Assembly: GCA_900549445.1 (NCBI GenBank)
Contig: UROS01000055.1
Coordinates: forward strand, 1 to 13,133
Origin: an uncultured Porphyromonadaceae bacterium
GTDB lineage: Bacteria > Bacteroidota > Bacteroidia > Bacteroidales > Muribaculaceae
Direction of reading: 5' to 3'
Length of the DNA stretch: 13,133 nt
Each line of letters opens with the position of its first letter. Position 1 is the first letter of the stretch. Under the pieces are notes generated by a model that was given only the letters and a program-made list of their open reading frames with translations, ran no database searches and was not told where the DNA came from. This document shows positions 5,859 through 12,538 of this stretch, in pieces. The translations under genes and the position numbers were made by a program.

Positions 5859-6431
5859 ATGAAACGCATTCTCTCGGTAATACTCGCGATATCCTGCTTT
5901 TTAGGCATGCAGGCGCACAGACACCACCGGTTCAATCCCTACTTTATCGGGCCCGACGCCGTATATTTTGAAGGAAACGTCATAGCGGATGCATCGCCCC
6001 GGTCGTTCCGGATTCTGCCCGAAGGCTATGCGAAAGACGACTGGAACATTTACTATTTCGGTCAGAAAATCAGCGACACCTCAGCCAATTCTTTTTCCGT
6101 TCTGTCCGATGGCTATGCAAAAGACAACTTCAGCGTCTATTTTCGCGGAGTCAGAGTTAAGGGTGCGTCGGCCGGTTCATTCCGAGTGCTGTCCGATTTA
6201 TACGCCGCAGACGACTTCAACGTTTATTTCGCAGGACAGACAATAAACGGAGCATCCCCCTCGGGTTTCCGGATTCTCGGCGACGGATACGCCAAAGACG
6301 ACTGGGATGCTTACTTCGACGGCGTGAAAATATCCGGAGCATCGGCAAGTTCATTCCGCAACCGCGGCAACGGTTATGCCACCGACGACTGGTCGACATT
6401 CTACATGGGGCAGAAACTCCCCGACAGATAA
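5859..6431 (+). CDS. Secreted DKNYY-repeat family protein
   Basis: This is a 190-residue protein. Residues 1-19 form a signal peptide ending GMQA. The mature part is a chain of 29-residue repeats starting at residues 49, 78, 107, 136 and 165, the last incomplete, preceded by half a unit. Each unit has the form 'SF-x-(I/V)-L-x-x-GYAKDD-(W/F)-x-(I/V)-Y-(Y/F)-x-G-x-x-(I/V)-x-x-AS'. This is the DKNYY family pattern (Tyr-Ala-Lys-Asp-x-x-x-Val-Tyr-Tyr-x-Gly), an all-beta repeat found in many bacterial surface and secreted proteins with no known enzymatic activity. No lipobox Cys follows the signal; the only Cys (residue 13) is within the hydrophobic core. The gene begins 16 bases after a terminator hairpin and has no obvious TAnnTTTG box in between. 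The family call is firm and the function unknown. Confidence 0.82.
   Translation: MKRILSVILAISCFLGMQAHRHHRFNPYFIGPDAVYFEGNVIADASPRSFRILPEGYAKDDWNIYYFGQKISDTSANSFSVLSDGYAKDNFSVYFRGVRVKGASAGSFRVLSDLYAADDFNVYFAGQTINGASPSGFRILGDGYAKDDWDAYFDGVKISGASASSFRNRGNGYATDDWSTFYMGQKLPDR
6003..6428 (+). repeat. 87-bp coding repeats (29 residues, five units) of the DKNYY protein
   Basis: Five tandem units of 29 codons start at 6003, 6090, 6177, 6264 and 6351, the last truncated at 26 codons. Conservation is stronger at the protein level than in the DNA, where units differ at many positions. This suggests an old, selected repeat array and not recent slippage. Confidence 0.8.
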
Positions 6432-6499
6432 GTATGTCCTGCAAATAATTTAATCTATTTGTAAGACATGCTTAATATCGGTTTCTGATGGAAAATCGC

Positions 6500-6507
6500 T
6501 ATATTTG
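6500..6507 (+). promoter_or_regulatory. -7 promoter element upstream of the GH43 gene
   Basis: TATATTTG matches the Bacteroidetes -7 consensus and lies 32 bases before the ATG. The -33 position (around 6475-6481) holds only a weak match, which may mean an activator is needed. Confidence 0.5.
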
Positions 6508-6539
6508 CACATCAAACCTAAAATGAATCATCCATCACC

Positions 6540-8168
6540 ATGAAACTACGTTGCACCATGCTGCTCTGCGCAGCCTTAGCCGCGCTGAATCTCCCGGCAG
6601 TCAACCCCTATCTGCCGCTGTGGGAACACGTTCCCGATGGCGAACCCTACGTTTTCGAAGACCCTGACAATCCCGGCAAAATGAGAGTCTACGTCTATGG
6701 CTCCCACGACATGCTCAAGACCACGTACTGCGGCATCGACCAGATAGTATGGTCGGCGCCCGTAGACTCGCTCGACCGCTGGCGCTACGACGGCATCATC
6801 TTCGAAGTGGCCGAAAACCCTCAGGGACAGAAGCTCAACCCCGGAGGCAGACCCGACGTGCTCTTTGCCCCCGACGTTGCCGTCCGCACCATGCCCGACG
6901 GGAAAAAGGAATACTACCTCTATCCCAACAATCAGGGCGGAGGCCGAAACGGCATGGTGGCGAAATCCGACCGCCCCGACGGGCCTTTCAAGGTTACGAA
7001 CTGGAGCAAAAAGAATCCTCTCGAGACCGACGGGGTGCTTGGCTTTGACCCCGCGGTGTTCGTCGACGACGACGGCCGCGTCTACGGCTACTGGGGATTC
7101 GGTCAGTCGCATGCCGCCGAACTCGACCCCGCCACGATGGCTACCGTGAAACCCGGCACGAAAATCGTGACCGACATCGTTGGCAGCGTTGACGACGACA
7201 GCCGGCCCGGCCATTTCTTCGAAGCCTCGTCAATACGCAAGATCAAGGACAAATACGTGTTCATCTACAGCCGCAAGACCGCAGAGGGCGAATTCGGTCT
7301 TCCACGTACAAACTATACCCTCGCATACGCCTATTCCGACAATCCTCTCGGCCCATTTACCTACGGTGGCACCATAATCGACGGGCGCGGCAGAGACACC
7401 GACGCCGACGGCAACGCCATTCCTACAGCCACCCCCAACGGCAACACCCACGGAAGCATCTGCGAAATCAACGGCAAGTGGTGGGTGTTCTACCACCGCC
7501 AGACCGGCACCGACGAATATGCGCGCCAGGCAATGGTTGCTCCCGTAACAGTTGAGGTAGAGGAAGGAAAGGGCGGAAAGGTCTGCATCAGCGAAGCCGA
7601 ATACACCTCCGAGGGATTCGACACTGAAGGCCTCGACCCGCTGCGCCGCTATCCGGCGGCCATCGCTTCGCATTTCACCGGCCCGCGCCTTGCCTATCAG
7701 GAATACCCTGTCCTCCACTACACCGGGCCATATTTCCAGCCCACCTACGTGGAGGATCATTCAATTGCCGACCCCTACGCCAACGACATCAACATGAATC
7801 CGGTGGTGAACTGCACCGACGGCTCGGTTCTCGGCTACAAATACTTCAACTTCAGTCAACTTGACGGCGCCCGGAATGTAAGCCTCAACATAGATCTGAT
7901 TCCGGAGGGAATCGAGGGCACAATCAAAGTCTACACCGTGGCTCCCTGGAAACCCGTTACAGACAAGTCGGGTACGAAAGTGAATCCCGAACCCGTAGGA
8001 TCATACCGGCTGAAAGCCGACGCCACAAAGACCCCGACCATGATTCAGATTCCTCTCGAAGGAGTGTCGGATCTCAAGGGCAGGCATCCGCTCTACCTGA
8101 CCTTCTCGTCGCCGGTAAAGGACAAGTCGCTCTGCACTGTCCTCTACCTTCAGTTCGCAAAGAAATAA
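6540..8168 (+). CDS. Secreted GH43-family glycoside hydrolase with C-terminal CBM6-like domain
   Basis: This is a 542-residue protein with a short signal peptide (MKLRCTMLLCAALAALN). The five-bladed propeller of family GH43 covers about 25-340. The likely general base is Asp33 in EHVPDGEPYVF. The likely pKa-modulating Asp is Asp170 in GFDPAVFVDDDGRVYGYWG. The general acid is probably Glu228 in GHFFEASSIRKI. A further family motif is THGSICEINGKWWVFYHRQ, with His304. Residues about 400-542 form a beta-sandwich like CBM6, with YKYFNFSQLDG, then GTIKVYTVAPW, and the end HPLYLTFSSP. GH43 enzymes release arabinose, xylose or galactose from plant polysaccharides, and the substrate cannot be told from sequence. 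No SusC/SusD pair or other sugar gene is adjacent, so it seems to be an orphan. It ends 6 bases from the convergent Nudix gene. Confidence 0.88.
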   Translation: MKLRCTMLLCAALAALNLPAVNPYLPLWEHVPDGEPYVFEDPDNPGKMRVYVYGSHDMLKTTYCGIDQIVWSAPVDSLDRWRYDGIIFEVAENPQGQKLNPGGRPDVLFAPDVAVRTMPDGKKEYYLYPNNQGGGRNGMVAKSDRPDGPFKVTNWSKKNPLETDGVLGFDPAVFVDDDGRVYGYWGFGQSHAAELDPATMATVKPGTKIVTDIVGSVDDDSRPGHFFEASSIRKIKDKYVFIYSRKTAEGEFGLPRTNYTLAYAYSDNPLGPFTYGGTIIDGRGRDTDADGNAIPTATPNGNTHGSICEINGKWWVFYHRQTGTDEYARQAMVAPVTVEVEEGKGGKVCISEAEYTSEGFDTEGLDPLRRYPAAIASHFTGPRLAYQEYPVLHYTGPYFQPTYVEDHSIADPYANDINMNPVVNCTDGSVLGYKYFNFSQLDGARNVSLNIDLIPEGIEGTIKVYTVAPWKPVTDKSGTKVNPEPVGSYRLKADATKTPTMIQIPLEGVSDLKGRHPLYLTFSSPVKDKSLCTVLYLQFAKK

Positions 8169-8174
8169 TTTCAG

Positions 8175-8729
8175 TTAACGGCACGCCTCCGGTATGCCGT
8201 TGAGGGCAAACCAGCGCCAGAGCGGCGCAGCCATCAGCGACTGCTTCATCTCGTCGCGCGCAAGCATTCCGTAAAGCTCCTCCACCGTGAGGAGCTTTAC
8301 GTTTATATCTTCCGTAGAGTCGAGCTGCTGCTCCCCCTCGAGTTCAACGCCGTCGGCGAAAAAACAGTAAGTCAGATTGTTGGTGACGCTCGGATTTCCT
8401 GAAATCACCATCTGAAGCGACCATTCCCCGCCACCGTAACCGGTCTCCTCCTTCAGTTCGCGCATGGCACCTTCGAGCGGAGTCTCGTTCTCCTCCACCA
8501 CACCGGCACAGAGCTCCACGAAAATATCGTCGAGACCGTGGCGGTACTGCTCCACCATCACGAACCGGCCGTCGCGGGTGCGCGCCATCACGTTTATCCA
8601 CGTGGGGTATTCAAGGATGTAGAACTCGTCGTTCACCCTGCCGTCGGGCAGCATCACCTTGTCGCGCCGCGCCGTGAGCCACGGGCGCCTGAACACGTAT
8701 TCGCTCTCAAGAGTCTTCCATTTATCCAT
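8175..8729 (-). CDS. Nudix hydrolase, ADP-ribose pyrophosphatase-like
   Basis: This is a 184-residue protein. The complete Nudix box GX5EX7REUXEEXGU is at residues 76-98: Gly76, Glu82, Arg90-Glu91-Leu92, Glu94-Glu95, Gly97-Tyr98. The metal-binding glutamates are therefore intact. Upstream, YILEYPTWINVMARTRDGRF then VMVEQYRHGLDD matches the ADP-ribose pyrophosphatase/NudF-like group, which splits ADP-ribose into AMP and ribose 5-phosphate; the length also fits. Substrate choice cannot be proven from the sequence. It is divergent from rarA, with promoters packed into the 79 bases between them, and convergent with the GH43 gene, whose stop lies 6 bases away. Confidence 0.9.
   Translation of the reverse strand: MDKWKTLESEYVFRRPWLTARRDKVMLPDGRVNDEFYILEYPTWINVMARTRDGRFVMVEQYRHGLDDIFVELCAGVVEENETPLEGAMRELKEETGYGGGEWSLQMVISGNPSVTNNLTYCFFADGVELEGEQQLDSTEDINVKLLTVEELYGMLARDEMKQSLMAAPLWRWFALNGIPEACR
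8177..8201 (-). terminator. Hairpin at the 3' end of the Nudix gene, possible weak terminator
   Basis: AACGGCA (8177-8183) and TGCCGTT (8195-8201) form a 7-bp stem with an 11-base loop. It overlaps the last codons and stop of the Nudix gene. On the minus strand it is followed by a loosely T-rich stretch (AACTGAAATTATTTCTTT) that enters the end of the GH43 gene. There is no clean U-tract, so termination is uncertain. Confidence 0.35.
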
Positions 8730-8757
8730 TTTTACACTTTATTACGGATTGTCACTG

Positions 8758-8788
8758 TTGCAAAGTTACAACAAAAAAGCTAAATTTG
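8758..8788. promoter_or_regulatory. Overlapping divergent promoters for Nudix hydrolase and rarA
   Basis: To the right, TTG (8758-8760) and TAAATTTG (8781-8788) with a 20-bp spacer make an excellent Bacteroidetes promoter. It would start transcription near 8795, about 14 bases before the rarA ATG at 8809. To the left, TAACTTTG on the minus strand (8768-8761) is a -7 element for the Nudix gene, directly beside the rarA -33 box; its own -33 match (TTTCTG at 8794-8789) is weak. The two polymerases could not bind together. Confidence 0.65.
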
Positions 8789-8808
8789 CAGAAACAGACA
8801 GATACAGA

Positions 8809-10113
8809 ATGAATGCACCGCTTGCCGAACGAATGCGCCCGCGCACACTCGACGAATACATAGGCCAGACCCACCTCGTGGGGCCCGGCGGAGTGGTACG
8901 CAACATGATTGAGTCCGCCCGCATCTCTTCCTTCATTCTATGGGGACCTCCCGGCGTGGGTAAAACCACTCTCGCCCGCATAATAGCCAACACCGCCAGG
9001 GTGCCGTTCTACACCCTTTCGGCCGTTTCGTCGGGGGTGAAGGATGTGCGCGAGGTAATCGACCGCTGCCGTAAGGACACAGAGAGCATGTTCTCGACCG
9101 GACGCCCGATTCTTTTCATCGACGAAATCCACCGTTTCAGCAAATCGCAGCAAGACAGTCTGCTCGGCGCGGTTGAGAGCGGAATCGTAACTCTGATCGG
9201 AGCCACGACCGAAAACCCGTCGTTCGAGGTAATCCGCCCGCTTCTTTCCCGCGCGCAGGTCTACACCCTGAAGCCGCTCGAGCAACCCGAACTCCAGACC
9301 CTGCTTGACCGTGCGCTTCAGAACGACCCGGTGCTGAGCTCGCACAACATGCGTGCCGAACAGACCACCGCACTCTTCCGGTTTGCCGGAGGCGACGCCC
9401 GAAAACTTCTCAATATCCTCGACCTCATAGAGCAGTCTGCCCCTCAGGGAGCCGACATAGTGATTGACGACAAACTCGTCACCGACCGCCTGCAGGAGAA
9501 TCCCGCCGCCTACGACAAAAACGGCGAAATGCACTACGACATCATATCGGCGTTTATAAAAAGTGTGCGCGGAAGCGATCCCGACGCCGCCGTCTACTGG
9601 CTAGCGCGGATGATTGAAGGAGGCGAGGATCCCGAGTTCATAGCCCGGCGCCTGCTCATTCTCGCGGCCGAGGACATCGGTCTCGCAAACCCCAACGCCT
9701 TGCTGCTGGCCAACGCCACCTTTGAGACGATTCAGAAAATCGGCATGCCCGAAGGGCGGATTCCGCTCTCGGAGTGTACGATATATCTCGCCACTTCTCC
9801 CAAAAGCAATTCTGCCTACATGGCAATCGACTCCGCCTTAGCCCTCGTAAGAGAAACCGGCGACCTGCCGGTGCCCCTGCACCTGCGCAACGCTCCGACC
9901 AAGCTGATGAAGGACATGGGCTACGGACGCGACTACAAATACTCCCACAATTACCCCGGTCACTTCGTTATTCAGCAGTTCATGCCCGACCGGCTCGGTC
10001 ACAAAGAACTGTGGACACCGGCCGACAATCCCACCGAAATGCGTTCGGCCGCCCTCCAGAACCAGCGCTGGCGGTCGGAGACAAATCACAACGACAAAAC
10101 ACACAAAACTTAA
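8809..10113 (+). CDS. rarA: Replication-associated recombination protein A (MgsA/RarA-type AAA+ ATPase)
   Basis: This is a 434-residue protein starting MNAPLAERMRPRTLDEYIGQ. The longer open frame (from 8659) is not used, because it would begin inside the Nudix gene and upstream of the promoter. Walker A is GPPGVGKTT (46-54). Walker B is ILFIDEIHRF (101-110). Sensor 1 is in LIGATTENPSF (129-139). The C-terminal half has the family-specific helical region with DIISAFIKSVRGSDPDAAVY, RRLLILAAEDIGLANP and MGYGRDYKYSHNYPGHF. Length is normal. RarA (MgsA; eukaryotic relatives Mgs1 and WRNIP1) is a clamp-loader-like tetrameric ATPase acting at stalled forks and single-stranded gaps, with SSB as partner. 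Three co-directional genes follow with gaps of 10, 6 and 13 bases, so rarA probably heads an operon. Confidence 0.96.
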   Translation: MNAPLAERMRPRTLDEYIGQTHLVGPGGVVRNMIESARISSFILWGPPGVGKTTLARIIANTARVPFYTLSAVSSGVKDVREVIDRCRKDTESMFSTGRPILFIDEIHRFSKSQQDSLLGAVESGIVTLIGATTENPSFEVIRPLLSRAQVYTLKPLEQPELQTLLDRALQNDPVLSSHNMRAEQTTALFRFAGGDARKLLNILDLIEQSAPQGADIVIDDKLVTDRLQENPAAYDKNGEMHYDIISAFIKSVRGSDPDAAVYWLARMIEGGEDPEFIARRLLILAAEDIGLANPNALLLANATFETIQKIGMPEGRIPLSECTIYLATSPKSNSAYMAIDSALALVRETGDLPVPLHLRNAPTKLMKDMGYGRDYKYSHNYPGHFVIQQFMPDRLGHKELWTPADNPTEMRSAALQNQRWRSETNHNDKTHKT

Positions 10114-10123
10114 CCCGCATATT

Positions 10124-10894
10124 ATGAAAGCATTCAACCCGAAAACCGACAAAATGGAACTGATGGTGGAGGCTATCCACGTCACCAACGACATGGGCAT
10201 CGAGAACTGCTACATCAACAAGTGGCTTTACAATGCCGATACGATTCAGACCGGCGACGTCATGGCTCTCGACTACGACTTCAGCGGAGCCGTGAAAGTA
10301 ATTTCAGTCGCCGACGGCAAGATCTGTATGGACTGGGGCGGCGACGAATTCTGCCTCGCGCCCGGAGAATTCTTCCATACCAAGCAATACGCCGTAGCCA
10401 ACCCCTGCATCCGTGATTCGCTGTCAATCCGCGTGAGCTACCACCAGGTGCCTGATCACAGAGAGCTGACCAACATGATTATCGAAGTAAGCAACGCCGA
10501 CAGGAACACAGGCGACTTCGAGACCAACTGGATGAAAGAATACATAGTGAAGCACTTCGTGGACTTCGACATCGAGCGGGGCTATACAGGCATGTGGGTG
10601 GCGAAAGCATTGCTTGAGAGTTGCAGCAACTGGAAAACGATGGAAATCTTCCATTGGGCGCGTTTCCGCCATTTTCTGCTGAAAGGCGTGGAGGCCGGTG
10701 CCCTGCAGCCCGCCAACCGCATAGGCTGGGAATGGATGGAGATTGCCGCACGCAACAACGACCCCGAGAAATTCATGGAGGACATAGACCGTTACTACGA
10801 CATCCTCGCCGACGCCCACGAGCACGGCATAACAGAAGCAACCGACATCATGAACACCATCTGGGAGCCTGAAAACTGCCAGGAAGAAGACTGA
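10124..10894 (+). CDS. Hypothetical protein, second gene of the rarA row
   Basis: This is a 256-residue acidic cytoplasmic protein, with no signal peptide or membrane segment, that I do not recognise. Residues about 12-110 look beta-rich (TGDVMALDYDFSGAVKVISV, DGKICMDWGGDEFCLAPGEF). Residues about 128-256 look helical and Trp-rich (NWMKEYIVKHF, GMWVAKALLE, NWKTMEIFHWARFRHFL, NRIGWEWMEIAARN). They end with DIMNTIWEPENCQEED, a well-formed terminus suggesting a conserved family. The helical part could be a degenerate TPR/Sel1-like array, but no clear repeat period is visible. The start lies 10 bases after the rarA stop. A link to DNA repair is suggested only by position; it may equally be a protein-protein adaptor or immunity-like protein. 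Confidence 0.75.
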   Translation: MKAFNPKTDKMELMVEAIHVTNDMGIENCYINKWLYNADTIQTGDVMALDYDFSGAVKVISVADGKICMDWGGDEFCLAPGEFFHTKQYAVANPCIRDSLSIRVSYHQVPDHRELTNMIIEVSNADRNTGDFETNWMKEYIVKHFVDFDIERGYTGMWVAKALLESCSNWKTMEIFHWARFRHFLLKGVEAGALQPANRIGWEWMEIAARNNDPEKFMEDIDRYYDILADAHEHGITEATDIMNTIWEPENCQEED

Positions 10895-10900
10895 AAGACC

Positions 10901-11740
10901 ATGGACACAACCGGACTTACCGACAGAATCTCAGCCCTGACCGCCGACAATTCCGCCACGGTTCAGGATCGCATAAGCGCCGTAATGACCCTGCGCGAGG
11001 AGATCAAATCTGACGACGAAACAGAGCAGAAGGAGCTCGACGCCGTCTGCTATAAAGCGCTATCAGACATGGTAGCAGCCGAAAACGGCGACCACGCCTG
11101 CGACATCGAGATGTTTCAGCTCTACACCCTGCTGATCGAGACCTACAGGCGCCTCAACCGCTTCCGTCCGATGAAGGATATAATCACCGGCACGGTGCGT
11201 CTCATCGACGACTGCGACGTGTCGTTCCAGGTAATCGAACAGGCGGTGCCCCGCATACTCTACGCCGCCAAGGCATCCGTCTACAACCACGACCGCTACC
11301 GTCTGCTCGCCGCGTATATCCGCGCCGCCGGCCGCGCCATGACCGACGACGAATATGTTGACAATGACACCGTCGTGTCCTGCATCCGCACCTTCCTTAA
11401 TCTTTACGGACTGCTCGACCCCTCAACGCGCCCCGATCTCCTCGACGCCGACATGCAGATTATCATAGGCTGGTTTATTCCCCACGATGAATTCTGCAAC
11501 ATCATCGACCATCCCAAAGACGACGGTCTCCTTCTGAAAGACCCGGTGGAATATACGCTGCGCTGGGAGGAGGTATACTACGACGTGGTCGAGGAACTCG
11601 ACCGCAGGTTTGCCGGCGAACCCCGCTACATGGGCTTCTGCTTCCGCTACTGGCCTGAAATGGCAAATCTGCTCTGGGAAAAATACGGCATCAGGTGGCA
11701 GGATCCGCATCTTATGAACCCGGGTGTAATGTTCGACTAA
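10901..11740 (+). CDS. Hypothetical helical protein, third gene of the rarA row
   Basis: This is a 279-residue acidic, mostly alpha-helical protein that I do not recognise. It has no signal peptide or membrane segment. The first 140 residues read as consecutive helices of about 15-20 residues (VQDRISAVMTLREEI, EIEMFQLYT-like FQLYTLLIETYRRLNRF, QVIEQAVPRILYAA), compatible with a TPR- or HEAT-like solenoid. The C-terminal 60 residues are very aromatic (RWEEVYYDVVEELDRRF, YMGFCFRYWPEMANLLWEKY, GIRWQDPHLMNPGVMFD) and look like a conserved domain. The start lies 6 bases after the previous stop, so co-translation is likely. Function is unknown; the acidic, aromatic C-terminus could be a partner-binding surface. 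Confidence 0.75.
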   Translation: MDTTGLTDRISALTADNSATVQDRISAVMTLREEIKSDDETEQKELDAVCYKALSDMVAAENGDHACDIEMFQLYTLLIETYRRLNRFRPMKDIITGTVRLIDDCDVSFQVIEQAVPRILYAAKASVYNHDRYRLLAAYIRAAGRAMTDDEYVDNDTVVSCIRTFLNLYGLLDPSTRPDLLDADMQIIIGWFIPHDEFCNIIDHPKDDGLLLKDPVEYTLRWEEVYYDVVEELDRRFAGEPRYMGFCFRYWPEMANLLWEKYGIRWQDPHLMNPGVMFD

Positions 11741-11753
11741 AAAAATTTGTAAA

Positions 11754-12410
11754 ATGAAACATCATAAACCCATATATCTTGTATTATCAAAACCTTACGA
11801 GAAACTCGCCGAAGGCTCATCGCGGTTCTGGGGCAATCCCGACCTGCCGGAAGACACCGGTTATCCGACCTACACCGACGACGAAGGCGACGACTATCCC
11901 TATTTTTTCATTTGTCAGATAAACCTCGCCGACCTTGCGGCTTTCGCTCCCGAAAACCCGCTGCCAAAAAAAGGCTTGCTCTCCTTCTTCGCCAAAATCG
12001 ACCATTATCTCGGCTATATGGCAGCCACCGACGGTATTCAGAGCCACATCAGTGAACCCGATGCGGTGAAAGTGCTCTACTTCCCCGATACGGAAAATCT
12101 TCGCGAGGTAGTGCTCGTTGACGACAACGATCAGCAGACCGCCCCCGAAGAGATGGCGATCGGCTTTGCCAATGAGATTGAGCCGCTTGCCGACGAACAC
12201 GCACTCTTTGCAGCACCCACTCACCGCGAATGGGAAACGTGGGATCATCCCTTCGAGAAATGGGAAATCCTGCTGCAGATCGACTCGTTCGAAGGGATGG
12301 ATTTCAGCCTCAACTTCATGGACTGCGGAGTGCTCGATTTCCTGATTTCGCCCGAAGATCTCGCCGCCGCCCGCTTCGACCGTACCCGTGCCATCGTTCT
12401 CTCCACATAG
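11754..12410 (+). CDS. DUF1963 / YwqG-family protein
   Basis: This is a 218-residue protein. It shows the DUF1963 (YwqG) pattern. Near the start SSRFWGNPDLPED (22-34) matches the 'S-k-x-GG-x-P-x-L-P' region. YPYFFICQINLADLAAF (48-64) followed by ENPLPKKGLLSFF (67-79) matches the 'f-l-x-Q-i-n-l-x-e-l ... lP-x-x-G-x-L-x-F-F' core. Near the C-terminus WEILLQIDSFEG (169-180) and MDCGVLDFLISPEDL (189-203) match the 'LLQID...gDcG-x-l-x-F-f-I-x-x-x-D-L' end. The family is widespread and cytoplasmic, and its biochemical role is not established. It is the last of four closely spaced genes headed by rarA and may interact with the two preceding acidic proteins, which is inference from spacing only. No clear terminator follows, but a large palindrome begins 20 bases after the stop. 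Confidence 0.85.
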   Translation: MKHHKPIYLVLSKPYEKLAEGSSRFWGNPDLPEDTGYPTYTDDEGDDYPYFFICQINLADLAAFAPENPLPKKGLLSFFAKIDHYLGYMAATDGIQSHISEPDAVKVLYFPDTENLREVVLVDDNDQQTAPEEMAIGFANEIEPLADEHALFAAPTHREWETWDHPFEKWEILLQIDSFEGMDFSLNFMDCGVLDFLISPEDLAAARFDRTRAIVLST

Positions 12411-12429
12411 CCATCTGCCTCTTCGACCT

Positions 12430-12518
12430 GCAAAGATAATACGCAAAAAAATTTCACCTCACCCTGAAAAAAGCGACATTATCGCAATGTTTTCTGAGTG
12501 AAGCTGTATTATCTTTGC
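12430..12518. repeat. Nested palindrome with 13-bp perfect outer arms, each carrying a TATCTTTGC box
   Basis: GCAAAGATAATAC (12430-12442) and GTATTATCTTTGC (12506-12518) are perfect inverted copies 63 bases apart. Within them TTCAC+TCA (12453-12461, one-base bulge) matches TGA+GTGAA (12495-12502). Nearer the centre ACATT (12476-12480) matches AATGT (12486-12490), and GCGA (12473-12476) matches TCGC (12482-12485). Both arms contain a -7 element, the right one facing the last gene and the left one facing back into the rarA row. Possible readings are a divergent promoter with operator symmetry, a mobile palindromic element, or an mRNA 3'-end hairpin. Confidence 0.7.
12510..12517 (+). promoter_or_regulatory. 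-7 promoter element of the last gene
   Basis: TATCTTTG lies 21 bases before the ATG at 12539 and fits the Bacteroidetes -7 consensus. No good TTG or TTTG stands at the -33 position (about 12486-12490 reads AATGT), so activity may depend on a regulator. The element is part of the right arm of the nested palindrome. Confidence 0.55.
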
Positions 12519-12538
12519 GAAAAAAAACAACACACATT

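Noticed and set aside
6003..6428. Regular 87-bp repeats that might suggest a CRISPR or satellite array
   Set aside because: They lie entirely in frame within the DKNYY gene and are explained by its 29-residue protein repeats.
6576..7214. 212-codon minus-strand frame within the GH43 gene
   Set aside because: Its Val/Gly/His-rich composition is the usual antisense shadow of a GC-rich gene with strong codon bias. The GH43 catalytic motifs on the plus strand are intact.
8659..8808. N-terminal extension of rarA
   Set aside because: It would overlap the Nudix gene and lie upstream of the rarA promoter. The family normally starts close to the ATG at 8809.
8938..9534. 198-codon minus-strand frame within rarA
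   Set aside because: It is a shadow of the Walker A/B region of rarA and has no independent motif.
11817..12446. 209-codon minus-strand frame opposite the DUF1963 gene, downstream of the left-facing promoter box
   Set aside because: The composition is typical of an antisense shadow. Although the left-facing TATCTTTG lies near its start, the DUF1963 signature on the plus strand is convincing.
12515..12538. TTG start for the last gene, adding 8 residues
   Set aside because: The TTG is part of the -7 promoter element TATCTTTG, so it would not be in the transcript.
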